From Aradus depressus (Eukaryota; Arthropoda; Insecta; Hemiptera; Aradidae), in NCBI GenBank assembly GCA_963662175.1, contig OY759218.1, positions 6,440,001-6,504,000 of the forward strand: a stretch of 64,000 bases of DNA, given 5' to 3'. Of the stretch, positions 1-9,684 are shown piece by piece. Below the pieces are notes generated by a model. The model did not search any database, had not been told where the DNA came from, and saw only the letters and a program-made list of their open reading frames with translations. The translations under genes were made by a program, and so were the position numbers. Position 1 is the stretch's first letter, and each line of letters opens with the position of its first letter.

Positions 1-123
1 GAGTTGATCCGCGCGACAGGATTGTATTTGGGATTGATCTTGCCGGAGTTGATGATGGAGTCCAACTACCCGGCGTTCAGCCGGTTTGTCACCTCCTTGC
101 GGGAACAGAAAAAGCCCTCTTGA
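1..123 (+). CDS. C-terminal end of an unrecognised, bacterial-looking protein (partial)
   Basis: Frame 1 is open from the window edge to TGA at 121-123, giving 40 residues that end in ...SLREQKKPS. The composition differs from the rest of the window: about 57% GC, G/C-rich third positions and no AT-rich codons. The stop codon lies inside a perfect palindrome that looks like a bacterial intrinsic terminator. I do not recognise the family. A hydrophobic stretch (LYLGLILPELMM, residues about 9-19) is followed by a polar tail. The start lies outside the window. It could be a real transferred bacterial gene, a symbiont or contaminant sequence joined during assembly, or chance coding in a GC-rich repeat. 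Seen: frame, stop and composition. Inferred: bacterial origin. Confidence 0.4.
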   Translation, partial: ELIRATGLYLGLILPELMMESNYPAFSRFVTSLREQKKPS

Positions 124-154
124 CCCGGCGCGCCGGGTCAAGAGGGCTTTTTCT
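107..154. terminator. Perfect 48-bp palindrome resembling an intrinsic terminator
   Basis: Positions 107-130 are the exact reverse complement of 131-154. The stem is GC-rich (GACCCGGCG/CGCCGGGTC) and is bounded by an A-run on the left and a T-run on the right (GGGCTTTTT). That is the layout of a bidirectional Rho-independent terminator, and the upstream frame stops inside it. A perfect palindrome without a loop is also what a fold-back assembly or library chimera produces, so the origin is open. Confidence 0.5.
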
Positions 155-325
155 GCCGCGGCGCCGGGGGCGATTGACGGGCCAAGCCCGAAGTCTACCC
201 CCGGCGACCGCGATGTAAAAGCAGCCCCATCCCAATCTCGAGCTCTCTCGGCGCCACCAGGTAGCCGCAACACTAGGAGGTCTGGGAGTGCCAGCCTGTC
301 CCGTTAGGCCCTCAGACACCTCCAT
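155..325 (-). repeat. GC-rich repeat segment related to 5040-5360
   Basis: Read on the minus strand, the part around 215-265 (CTACCTGGTGGCGCCGAGAG and what follows) resembles the plus strand near 5061-5110 and again near 5330-5360, sharing CTACC, GGCGC, CGAGAGAG and GGGAT in the same order. Only 215-265 clearly matches. Composition falls abruptly to AT-rich after about 310. No protein was recognised. Confidence 0.4.
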
Positions 326-1160
326 ACCATATATTGCATATTGTTATATTTGATTTGTATTGTTGTGTATATTGCTATATTTGACTCTATATTTGGCTCC
401 ATTATTGTATATTTGATTATTAAATTAAATAGTCTCTTCGGCGGGTGATTTACCGGAGCACCCGGTAATAAAAATAAAAAAAATTATTCGCGCAAAGGGT
501 CTACTGGTTTTGGAGGGGGAGTTAAAAGTTAATTGATTAATGCTTTCTGGGGTACATTGCCGTTGATTATTCATCTTGTTACTAATAGGTATTGGTAATT
601 CCTTCTAAAAAAATTATTAGATGACATATATTATACATAATTGTTTTTTTCCAAAACCCGATAATTCGACATCTATTGATTTTTAGCCAAATCCGGCAAA
701 AGGAAAGGTGGGATCAGAGGGAAGGCTCAACACAAATACACTAATAGCTGGCGATGTACGAGTAATAATAATATTTGTTTCCGTAAAACCATAACATGGT
801 AATAAGATACGTCATAAAAATATATACATTAAAATAGCAAATTATATACATAACTATATTATAATGCTTTAAAATAGATTCATAAACAGATATTTATCTT
901 AGAGTCCGAAACACATGGATTAGAATTAACTAGACTAATAAAAAATAAAATGAAATGAATAAATAAATACTTGAAAATATGAGTAAAAAAATAATAATAT
1001 TAATTATTACAGTGAATAATATTTTTAATTTAATTAAAATTAAGATGATAATTTTTTGTAAATCTTCCGGAATAAAATAAATATAAATTAAATGGTAATA
1101 ATAATACATAAAAGAGAAAAACAAGAAAAATAAATTAGTATATAAATAATAAAAAATGTT
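326..1160. other. AT-rich intergenic sequence with two fragments of the CTTCCCC repeat
   Basis: Positions 484-590 match the GCTGGGGAAGTA end of the CTTCCCC family (ACTGGTTTTGGAGGGGGAG, then a degraded CTGGGGTACATTGCCG). Positions 655-770 match an internal module (CTATTGATTTTTAGCC, then AGGAAAGGTGGGATCAGAGG). The rest is AT-rich with many short A and T runs, and I see nothing else in it. Confidence 0.55.
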
Positions 1161-1162
1161 GA

Positions 1163-1990
1163 TTAAAACGTAGAGCAGATCTTAGAGAAGATATCTATGA
1201 AGAAACTGCGAAAAAAATAAAAGATATGTCTCAGATAATGTTTTTCAATATGAAACAGGATTTTTTTTATTATGGTTATTTTATGAACAATAAGAAAAAA
1301 TTCCGAATAGAGGGTTTCGTATAACATAAACATTTTTAGTTGAATTTTAAATTTTCTTATTGTCTCTATTGTCTTCAAGAAGTGGGGAAGGGCAATAAAA
1401 AAATTAATTCCTTTATGTGTTATACTTTATTCAAAAAGAGAGGAGCAGTGTTTAGTTATTCGAAAGTCTTCTTTCTTCCTGGAATCGTATTGTTAAGAGG
1501 GAAAATAATTTTATTTATCCTAACAACCATCAAATTAACCATTCAAATATATACAGCAAATGCAAAGGGAGGGATTTTAAGCGTTTTAAATATTTCTCTG
1601 CAGCTTGTTCATTGAGTAATATTATTTATTATTCTTAGTGCATTCTTTTGAAGTCTAAAAATATTAATACTCGAGCTACAAGCTCTCCAATGTATTAAAC
1701 CACAATTGATTAAGGAATGGAAATATATGCAGAATATATTGTAATTAATGATTCCTTTGTCACGAACTTTTTAAGATTACGAAGTATGAAGCAAACGGAA
1801 CTTAGTTTCTTACCTATAACAGTCGTATGTTCAGCCCATGTTATTTTCGTACCAACATGGAGACCTAGGAATTTTATATTATCTTTAAATGATACGGAAA
1901 GAGTATCAACAGTTAACGGTTGTAATAGTAATAATTGTTATTGTTTAAAGGGATCACCCCTATATACGATACAATTGAGTCAGTGACCAT
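1163..1990 (-). pseudogene. LINE reverse transcriptase C-terminal region, broken (jockey/CR1-like)
   Basis: On the minus strand the first part reads VKFLGLHV-like (KFLGLHVGTKITWAEH), then KKLSSVCFILRNLKKFV. This is the usual 'YLG-hhhD-LTW-H' and 'KKLN-A-YALR-LKK' segment after the reverse-transcriptase palm. It continues as GLIHWRACSSSINIFRLQKN and CREIFKTLKIPP, matching the 'G-I-WG-S----FRLQKK-IR-I' and 'CR-LFK-L-ILPL' blocks. The end of the reading (1163-1378, TIETIRKFKIQLKMFMLYET) resembles the final 'FK--LK-FL' block. Stops and frame changes occur throughout, so it is a dead copy lacking the endonuclease and the catalytic palm. Family recognition is from conserved block order. The clade is inference. 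Confidence 0.7.
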
Positions 1991-1999
1991 TACTTTTAC

Positions 2000-2560
2000 A
2001 GTATTAACATTAACATTTCCAAAATTAGAGACTGATCATCTGAACAAAAATTACGATAAAGGAACCTTTAACAAACTAAATAAATAAATAAAAGTATGAA
2101 TAAAATATGTAATAAAAAATTAATAATAATAATGTAACAAAGAGAGTAAATATGGAGTGGGGATGTAGGTATTGAATATCAATATAATATGGAAGTTGAA
2201 ATACATTATTCGTTAACAATGAATGCTCTAAGTTTCAGAGCGCTGATTAAATAATAGAAAATGTTTGAGATATCATTCTTATTATGGGCCAGGAGTAATG
2301 TATGAAAGTTGGATCGGTCTATACTGATACTCTGAGGCAGGAAGTGGCTTCTAATGGGGGAGTATATCGGACAGGATATTAACAGGTGGTATACGTCTTC
2401 CAATTCGTTTCTATTGCAGATTGTACAAAGTTCCTGGGGATTAAGGGTGTATACATTATTTTTGTAACTGTTTTAAGATGGTACTTGCCAGATATACGGA
2501 GTTGAGTCAGTGCTTTAACGTGTGAGAAAGGAGCATTCAGGTTTAGGTATGGTTGAAGTT
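2000..2560 (-). pseudogene. LINE 3' end: C-terminal zinc-knuckle domain plus 3' UTR
   Basis: The minus-strand frame holds LRISGKYHLK, then CTICNRNELEDVYHLLISC. This is the C-x2-C-x9-H-x4-C zinc knuckle followed by CP-Y that closes many LINE ORF2 proteins. The reading ends with FYYLISALKLRAFIVNE and a stop near 2206. The next 200 bp (2000-2205) are a 3' UTR. The same coding end and UTR occur on the plus strand at 47950-48300, proving a dispersed family. It is truncated upstream of about 2560. The knuckle is thought to bind RNA or target DNA in retrotransposition. No reverse-transcriptase domain remains here. Confidence 0.75.
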
Positions 2561-2574
2561 GATCTGGTTTGTAA

Positions 2575-2735
2575 ATATTGGGATAACCGTTGTAATGATT
2601 GTATCAATACGAAATTAAGTAGAGTGATTGAGAAGTCCCTGTGTAAGAGATCTATGTAATCGGTGAATCGATTTCAGAGGAATAGATCTAAAAAATAGTT
2701 GATTAATTCCTGCTGGTGATTCGTCACCAATTTTA
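2575..2735 (-). repeat. CTTCCCC-family fragment (- orientation)
   Basis: The blocks TAACCGTTGTAATGATTGTA, AGAAGTCCCTGTGTAAG and TTGATTAATTCCTGCTGG follow the order seen in better copies such as 39214-39802. Most internal modules are missing. Confidence 0.6.
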
Positions 2736-2796
2736 CTAAGATTGATGATATTGCAATGGTAGGTTTGGTAGAGTGGCATGAAGAATAGAGTATAGT

Positions 2797-2858
2797 GAAT
2801 CACCAGCAATTCATGACACATTCATTACATCGCCAGTTGTTAACAGTTTTTTGTTATG

Positions 2859-2890
<32 letters not shown>

Positions 2891-3064
2891 TCACTCTTTC
2901 CTTTTGGCCGAAAATCAGGAAGTGTCTCCTTATGTGGTTCTGGATACACGATACACACACCCACAGATACAGGAATTTTCTTTCCTTTCTTTTTAGAATC
3001 AGGGGATCGAAAAACATTATATTAAATAACTTCCCCTATACTTCGTTTAGCTGGGCAAGTAAAT
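2797..3064 (+). repeat. CTTCCCC-family copy with a C30 tract
   Basis: It starts with the conserved GAATCACCAGCAAT flank and ends in the hairpin end CTTCCCCTATACTTCG...TAGCTGGGCAAG. An uninterrupted run of about 30 C lies at 2860-2889, exactly where other copies have short C-rich module sequence (CCCCCTTCCCTTCGGCC). The poly-proline and poly-glycine reading frames across it are artefacts of the run. Confidence 0.8.
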
Positions 3065-3714
3065 AGGTTTCGTACAAACGTTGCTTCTTGCTAAAATGAA
3101 GTTATAATGAGGTAATGAAGATGTTAAAGCAAGTGGTCGTGGATCGCCCCTGGTGGAAGATAGAGAATATTTTGATGCGATTAGAAAAGGTTTTTCATTA
3201 GCTTACCAAGGAGCCCTCTTCCAAAACCCTGTGATCAGTAGAGACCAAGATATTCAGGTGTTTCTCAACTTTAGAAGACTCTGTTTGTAAAATATATATA
3301 CATAAAATCATTATTTGAGTTAAATGAGATAAAAAATGACAGTCCATATGCAAATATTAGTGATTTTTTTTTTCTAACTATAATCCTGATTTTCTTCAAA
3401 GTTAGACACACAAGTTTTAACGCCAGATCCATAGATAGACAACGAACAACCAAGACTCCAGTCATTTAATCCAAGGATTAAGTTCCCCTCTTTCAGTCCT
3501 TCTCTTGTAATAAGGGGTCTTATGTTGAGGTCTGAAAATCGAGGGGAGTTTCTGAAGTTTACGAACTCAGAACAATTTGCTTCAGCTTAAGGCGGCAAAA
3601 AATATGTGTCTTTTAATTGTGTAAGGGCTATTTTTGAGCTAGAAATTGTGAGGCGGTGGATGAAGATGAAACTCCTCATTTAGCAGAATTTATGTATAAG
3701 GCAGTGTTCCTGAG
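3065..3714. other. Unassigned sequence
   Basis: About 650 bp without a recognisable protein, RNA or repeat. It is moderately AT-rich and shows no long reading frame with family signatures. Confidence 0.3.
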
Positions 3715-4440
3715 GAGGGGGGGGGGGGGGCACATACTCCCCCCACGTCGGCTTCATTAGACTAGAGACGACCTTCTCAGTTCAGCACTGTTATAGACCC
3801 CATGACTACAACCCCCCCCCCCCCCCCCCTCCCCCTCATATCTGGTTACTTAGGTGTAGACGATCTACGAATCAGCCTAGCATCGTTATTGATCCCACGA
3901 CTAACCCCCCTCCCCCCGTCGGCTTAATTAGACTAGAGACGACCTCCTCAGTTCAGCACTGTTATAGACCCCATAACTACACCCCCTCCCCCTCTCATAT
4001 CGGGTTACTTAGGTTGTAGACGATCTAAGAATTAGCCTAGCACCGTTGTTGATCCCACGACTACACCCCCCCCCCCCCCCCCCCCCGGTCGGTTTAAGAC
4101 TAGAGACGACCTGCTGCACAACACAACGCTGTCCTAGATCCCACGACTACCCCGCCGTCCTTCATCTTGCTTCATTAGATTAAATACTTATTCTTTAGTG
4201 AATTGCTGTTATAGACCCTACGACTACCTCCCCCTTACCGGCTTACATAGCGACCGCAATGTCTCAGCTCAGTACTGTTCTTGATCCCACGACTACCCCA
4301 CCGCCCTTCGTTTTGCCTAATTAGATTAAAGAGGACCTATTCCTCAGTGCACTACTGTTATAGACTCCACGACTACACCCTCCCGTTCAACGATGTTCTT
4401 AACCCATGACTCCCCCCTTTTGTTCTTTGCTCTGCTGTGC
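3715..4440. repeat. Poly-C-interrupted satellite, about 170-bp unit built of two half-units
   Basis: The phrase CATTAGACTAGAGACGACC recurs at 3749, 3920 and (degraded) 4090, a spacing of 171 and 170 bp. Between these lie half-units ending in GATCCCACGACTAC or TAGACCCCATGACTAC, each followed by a C-run: C18 at 3812-3829, C-rich at 3905-3918 and C21 at 4066-4086. A G14 run opens the array at 3717-3730. Later units (4130-4440) are more diverged. It has no coding potential. The runs make copy number hard to assemble. Confidence 0.8.
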
Positions 4441-5039
4441 TCCTTGAGATAAGCCCTTGATGCAAGGATTCGAAAAATAAATGATTTTTGAAAGTTTTGT
4501 ATTCAAGTGTGTATTCACTGTTTTGTAACATTTATACCTAGTAATCTAAGGCCTGAAAATATGGAATATAGCATTGGGAAGTAAAAACCAGAAGGAAGGC
4601 TCGGTGTTTTGAACCAGTGAATTCCTTTATAGAAAGACATTGTATTATGGTGAGTTAAAATCCCAAAGGGACCTGCCGCATTATACTTATTGGCTCTGGA
4701 GAGTTGGGGTTATTTTCGAAGCTACCTCGGGGCAGTAACTTTATCACATATCCCAACCTCAAACATGGCGCGTTGCTCAGAGAATTACCACATTTAGGGC
4801 AAAAAGTGTATCTACTTCACATCTCCCCCTTCCACTTAGTTTTATACCCTCATCCCTCCACAAGATATAGATACTTCTCACCTGACACCATCAGGTCGTT
4901 CTCTCCGCGACTGAAGTGTGTAGGGGCTCCATAAGTGTGCGTACACTCGACTTAATGAGAAAACCGCAGTCAGAGCACCCATTCCTCCTCTCCATAACCC
5001 TTACCGCATATTTACTGAATAGGGCAAAGGCCGGCTGTA
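4441..5039. other. Unassigned sequence
   Basis: No recognisable gene or repeat. Short frames at 4704-4934 and 4916-5137 have no family signature. Confidence 0.3.
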
Positions 5040-5440
5040 GGCCCCAGCCACACTCCGGGCCTCCAACCTACCTTGATTGGCGCTTCCCGAGAGAGTTGGG
5101 GATCGGGACATGTATATTGATTGCTGTTTTTATATGACTGAGTTGCGCCGGGAATGGTCGCAGGTGGGCCGTGTTGTGGCTGCGGTCATCTCGGCGCTTG
5201 GTTATATTGTTTTCTTTGGGGGGTACCGACCTACGGTGGAGGCCACGACACCCGTTCGCCGAATCGTCGGGGAAGAGGGCCTAACAAGTTTATTTATTTA
5301 AAAGTTTGTTGCTGTGGTATTGGAGGCGTTGTTTGGCGCGCCGAGAGAGCTCGGGATAAATGTGGGGCGCTGGCTGTATGTAGTACCGGCGTGCTTGCAG
5401 TCGTCCCCTGCGCAGGGTGAAAGTGCTTTCTGGCTGCTAT
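5040..5440 (+). repeat. GC-rich repeat related to the left edge of the window
   Basis: An island of clearly higher GC. CCGAGAGAGTTGGGGATCGG at about 5086 and GCGCCGAGAGAGCTCGGGAT at about 5337 are partial copies of one another and of 215-265 on the other strand. Overlapping frames (5077-5301, 5154-5420) are open, but I recognise no family. It may be the remnant of a GC-rich retroelement. Confidence 0.35.
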
Positions 5441-5647
5441 TTCTGCAGCCATAGATACCCTGCATCTGATACACCTTAGGTCCTTCTCTCGGTGACTGGA
5501 GTATGATGGTCCATATAGTTTTGCTGTGCGGAAGGGCCTCTATAAATTCTAACACTAGAGTTGCAGACTTCTCTCCACCAACCTGTCATAAACTGGAGTG
5601 TCTGAGGTACAGACAGAATAATAGATTCTACTCAAGAGAGTCATTAC

Positions 5648-5884
5648 TTACTCTGTTGGCAACGGACCCTGAAGATCCCTAGCCACCCACACCAGCCTCC
5701 TCCACCGCCAGTTCACCACATGGTGTTCCACGGCATCCTTCTTCACCAGGTCAGTCCATCTCAGCCGTGGTCTTCCTCGTGGTCCGGCACCTTGGACCTG
5801 AGCGTCCATGATGCGTCCTATGGCTGTCTGCGGTCGGCTCCTCTCCACACGCCCAGCCCACCGCGACCCTGCTATTTTCCTCAA
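5648..5884 (-). pseudogene. LINE ORF2 C-terminal fragment (RTE/CR1-type tail)
   Basis: The minus frame reads RWAGRVERSRPQTAIGRIM, then GPRGRPRLRWTDLVKKDAVE. This is the 'RW-GHV-R------R-----G-R--GRPR-RW-D-V--D' tail that follows the reverse transcriptase in many animal LINEs. A second fragment of this kind is on the plus strand at 23067-23427. The part upstream of this block is not present, and the frame starts inside the fragment. About 79 residues remain. No catalytic residues are included. Confidence 0.65.
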
Positions 5885-5899
5885 AGAGAGTCAAGGCGA

Positions 5900-6900
5900 C
5901 TAAAATAATCCAGGACCACACAACAAAACTAGCTAGACATCGTCATTGGATGTTTCAGTTAAGATTAAACACGCACGCGGTATAAAGGTTTCATTTATGG
6001 TCTTCAGTCTAGGGAATCCTAAAAAACTTATGATGAAGAGACGATAAATAATGACGCAGTCTGACGAAGAAATATATGGCAGGATTAAATTAATTATTTA
6101 TTGAAATTTGAAAACTGGGCCAAACGAAACCATCACTCATTACGTAAAACCAAGTGTGTGTAGCAACTGTGGAAATGGAGGTCCCCACAAGGGAGATGAA
6201 AATGTCAATTTACCAAGAAATGTGTTGAAAAATGTAGAGAAAAATAAAATTTCACGCCGGAAACAGATAAGCAAAATATGCAATACTAATGTAATTTCGT
6301 TTCTTTTTCATGTCTAGTGACAAAATTAAAAATATTACATATTACTAGCAGGTTAGTAACTACAAGCAGGTTAGTAACTTTAAAGATATTAGTCACGTAT
6401 CTATCAGGTTATTAGTTATTCCCAAGAAATATAATGTTTTGGTCCCTCTCAATACCCACCTTCCCGTTCACAATAATGATAATATATATTATGTCACATA
6501 GATTTAACTGGGTTTGTAAGGATGTTACATGTAAAATTTCATGAAAATTAATCCAATCAAACGTTACTTATTTTGAGTTCTGTAATAGTACATAATATGT
6601 ACTATATACCTACATATTATGTAAATTTATTTTTATTTTTGACAAAAACTCATTTGGATGTTTTTTATATCGATATTTAGTTGTTTTACATTTATTATTG
6701 TGTATATATTATTTACGAAAGAATGTTTAAGTATTTATTTGGATGTAAATAGACTGGGTGAATGACGACCTCCCCTTTAAGCTACTTGTCAGTGTTCGGT
6801 TAGACACCACACTACATGGTGGTGGGCAAGATTTATTTTATTTTGTTACTCGGACCCTCATATTTTAATGATTTTGCGAGTTACTTCTACATATTTATAT
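5900..6900. other. Unassigned AT-rich sequence
   Basis: No recognisable coding sequence. There is a short imperfect inverted repeat around 6590-6620 (ACATAATATGTACTATATAC, then TACATATTATGT) and a duplicated AGCAGGTTAGTAACT near 6348-6378. Confidence 0.3.
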
Positions 6901-6923
6901 TTTATATGAACTCTGAGATTTAC

Positions 6924-6956
6924 CACTGATGACGCAGTTGCGTTGAAAAACCGGTT
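6924..6956 (+). ncRNA. Hammerhead-ribozyme-like motif 1
   Basis: The perfect core CTGATGA (6926-6932) is followed by an ACGCA/TGCGT stem with a two-base loop (6932-6943) and then GAAA (6945-6948) and CCGG. The core is CUGANGA, stem II, GAAA. Two extra pairing-poor bases lie before GAAA. The third stem and cleavage site cannot be assigned by eye. Such minimal type I motifs are known in Penelope-like elements. Confidence 0.45.
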
Positions 6957-7659
6957 CAAAAATAAAACTTTTATATCTATCAAAAACGTAAATACCATTG
7001 ATTTTATGTTTTTGACCCTCTAAAGGATTCCCCCACTCCCTTTCATAATTTTGAGATGCCAAATGCCATGTGTTCGAACCTGGCTTGTTAAGATGCTGTA
7101 GGTGAAATTTCATAAAAGAACATTAATTTTATTTCGCACACAATGTCCGTGTTGCTAGAGAAGATCTGAAAACCCCAGACTAATCAATTCATTTGTTTAA
7201 TTCAAATTTCGTATCACTGTGTTCGTCTTGAAAAACCCTTTCCAATTATATGCGTATTACCAAAATCAGATCAGTTTCAAGAAGTTAAGTTTTTGAAGTG
7301 TAAGCCACCTGATACCATGTAAAGAAAGAAAATCTTTATGCTTCATTTGCATCTCACCAATTCATATTTCTAATTCAAATCACACTTCTCCGAATTCGTC
7401 ATGAAAAGACCTTTCCAATGATATGCTAATCATCAAAATCAGATCAATTCCAAAAAAGTTTAGTTTCTGTAGTGCGAGCAATTATCATCAATTAACTAGA
7501 CAAGGAGGTGGATGAACAGAGATGGGGATAAAGACAGAGACCTCTAGACAAAGAGGGGAATTGGAGTGGGAGGCGTTTTGTGATGTCACACAGGCGAGGT
7601 ATATACAAAAAGACCTCCACAAGCCACAAAGAACAAATTCCTTTTACTGCTATTGTTAA

Positions 7660-7806
7660 TTCTAATCCATGTGTGTCAGACTCTAACAGTTAATAGATGA
7701 TTATGTACCTATCTAATTTATAAGCTATCTTGATGTAAATATTTTTATGACGTCCTAATACCATGTTATGGTTTAACGGAAATAAAAATTATTATTATTA
7801 TTATTT
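7660..7806 (+). repeat. 3' end of a dispersed element with a TTA tail
   Basis: A block running from GTTAATTCTAATCC through TCTAACAGTTAATAGATG and CTAATTTATAAGC to TTACGG-like TATGGTTTAACGG and a TTA-repeat tail. Related copies end at 8395-8490 and at 62340-62486, and a partial one lies at 11150-11200. At 62 kb the block lies directly downstream of a hammerhead-like motif, which suggests a Penelope-like 3' end. Confidence 0.55.
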
Positions 7807-7814
7807 ATCGGAGG

Positions 7815-7940
7815 TTATCATGTTCACAGACAAACAGGAAATTTGTTTTCACTTTTGGAAACAGGGGGTCGGAAAACATGAAATTTCGGCAAAAACTCAA
7901 TATCGAATTTTTGAACGATTACAGAACTTTCCTCATATGT
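7815..7940 (+). repeat. CTTCCCC-family fragment
   Basis: The blocks TTCACAGACAAACAGG, GGGGGTCGGAAAACATGAAA and CGAATTTTTGAACGATTACA are the usual last 120 bp before the hairpin end. The hairpin itself is degraded. Confidence 0.65.
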
Positions 7941-7944
7941 CGTA

Positions 7945-8335
7945 TAGTAACATTTTCAGTCTACGTAATACAGTTTGATATGGTATGTAGAGTGGAGCCG
8001 GGCAGCCCACTATTACTATAATACAATTATATAATGTAAAGAATTAATTTTACAAGCTAGAACATTTATAGGCCCTGAAAACCTTAAAAAGAGGAGTTAA
8101 ACTTTGGTCAATTTATCCTTGGCCTGAGACCAAAGAATTATGAAAATAGGGTGTGGTCGAAGTAGAGAGAAAAAGTCTTCGATAAATCACCAACAATGTA
8201 CTTCCCCACTTCAAAAATTGTTTGTAAATGGCAGGTTTTTGGGCATATGGTGTATATGTAATTGGAAAGCTCTCAATATTATGAACAACCAGTTATTTTC
8301 TTATTTTTTTTGTAGCTTTGTTTATATTTTTTTTA
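7945..8335 (+). repeat. Older copy of the repeat unit also at 26190-26655
   Basis: From CAGTCTACGTAATACA through TATAGGCCCTGAA, CCTTGGCCTGAGACCAAAG and GGGTGTGGTCGAAGTAGAG to a CTTCCCC-family start (AATGTACTTCCCCAC). The order matches 26190-26655 with more changes, so the two share an ancestor. Confidence 0.65.
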
Positions 8336-8795
8336 AATTGTGTTAAATACGAGAAAATTAGGAGGTCGTAAAAACACTGCGAATAAATTTCAAATATATA
8401 TTTTTCTAAATTTTATGAATCTAATTTATAATCTATCTTATTGTATACATTTTATGACACATCCCCGTTACGGTTTAACGGAAATTATTATTATTTTTAG
8501 TATATAGGAGTATAAAGTAATACGAATATGACACTTGACAAACTCAAAATGATTTTATGGCCTAAATATTCCCACTCATAAAATTCATTAGTTTTCCTCA
8601 TGGTTATAGTTTTGGTAAAATGAGCTTTATTTTCAATGGTACTTACAGCTGTTGCCTCACTATAGGCCATATTACAATAAATTTAATTAAACACTCAATG
8701 GAATGGTGTCTTAATGAGCTGGCCTGTATATAGTAATTATATCGAGTAATGGATCTAAAGTTAGTTAGCCAGGGTTTCAGAACTCTCTCCACATA

Positions 8796-8895
8796 AACCA
8801 TGCTTACTCGAAATTTACACCGATTTCCATTCCGGAGTCTTTGTCAAAAAACATGATAATATTTGGATATCGTAATATGTATATTATCTATTCTA
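8796..8895 (+). repeat. Short dispersed repeat, second copy at 10632-10735
   Basis: AACCATGCTTACT.GAAATTT and GGAGTCTTTGTC.AAAAACA, followed by TGATAATATTTGGATATC, occur in both places at roughly 90% identity. The flanks differ. The function is unknown. Confidence 0.6.
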
Positions 8896-9065
8896 TATCC
8901 AGGGTGTCACATGCTAATTAATTTTGCCTGATTTGATTGAAAATTTCGTAATCATTTATGAAATTACGAACAGAAATGATTTATCGTAAATCGGATTTGA
9001 AGTATTTTATAGCCAGTAGAAAAATCAATTTTAGTCAGTAAAAACTTTTTTCTGAAAGAACCCCT

Positions 9066-9684
9066 TGTGTAAGCCAGGGTTTTGCCCTATCGCCCGTGTC
9101 TCCACAAAGCGCTGGTGTCCCTCAAGAAAGTATCCTGGGTCCTATCATTCACACAATATACACAGCTGATATCCCCACCCATCCATCAACACAATCCTAC
9201 ACCTTTGTAGATGACACTGCTATCCTCTCTCTTCATTCCGACCCAGTCCTGATTCAGACACCTCCAAGAACACCTGATATCCCTTCCGTCCTGGTATAAA
9301 AAGTGGAGATTGAAGGTGAACGACAAGAAGACAGTTCACATCGTCTTTGCTCTCCGTAAAGACCTGCCCTTCAGTATACCTCCCATCCATTCAAAAAACG
9401 ATCTCCGTTATCTAGGCCTTCTACAAGACAAGCGACTAACATGGAACCTCACACGAGACTGAAAAGACTAGAAATGACCCAACACCAAAACTCTTATTAA
9501 GACTACTAAACAAAATATCTAAATTAACTTTAAAAATAAAACGACTTACATACAACGAAGTACTGAAACCGTTGTGGACTTATGGACAAGAACTCTGGGG
9601 TTCTACCAAGGCTTCTAATCTTCAGCGCATGCAATCCCTTCAATCCAAAATCCTTGGTACAATAGGGAATGCTCCTTACTATGT
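9066..9684 (+). pseudogene. LINE reverse transcriptase, left part (jockey-like), interrupted
   Basis: The frame at 9096-9299 reads AGVPQESILGP (reverse-transcriptase 'AGVPQGSVLGP' block) and TFVDDTAILS, the active-site F/Y-x-DD motif with V in the variable place. After a frame change near 9290 it continues as LPSWYKKWRLKVNDKKT, then LRYLGLLQDKRLTW. Another change leads to LKPLWTYGQELWGSTKASN and LQRMQSLQSKILGTIGNAPYYV at 9684, where an inserted element begins. Reading resumes at 10239. The order is that of the palm and thumb of a jockey-superfamily ORF2. The endonuclease is missing and several shifts make it non-functional. Confidence 0.85.

Noticed and set aside
2795..3025. Open frames with poly-proline or poly-glycine (also 2811-3017, 28117-28365, 28545-28763)
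   Set aside because: They are translations of G or C homopolymer runs within repeats and carry no other coding signal.
5077..5420. Two open frames in the GC-rich island as a host exon
   Set aside because: The sequence is partly repeated within itself and at the window start. No family match or splice context supports an exon.
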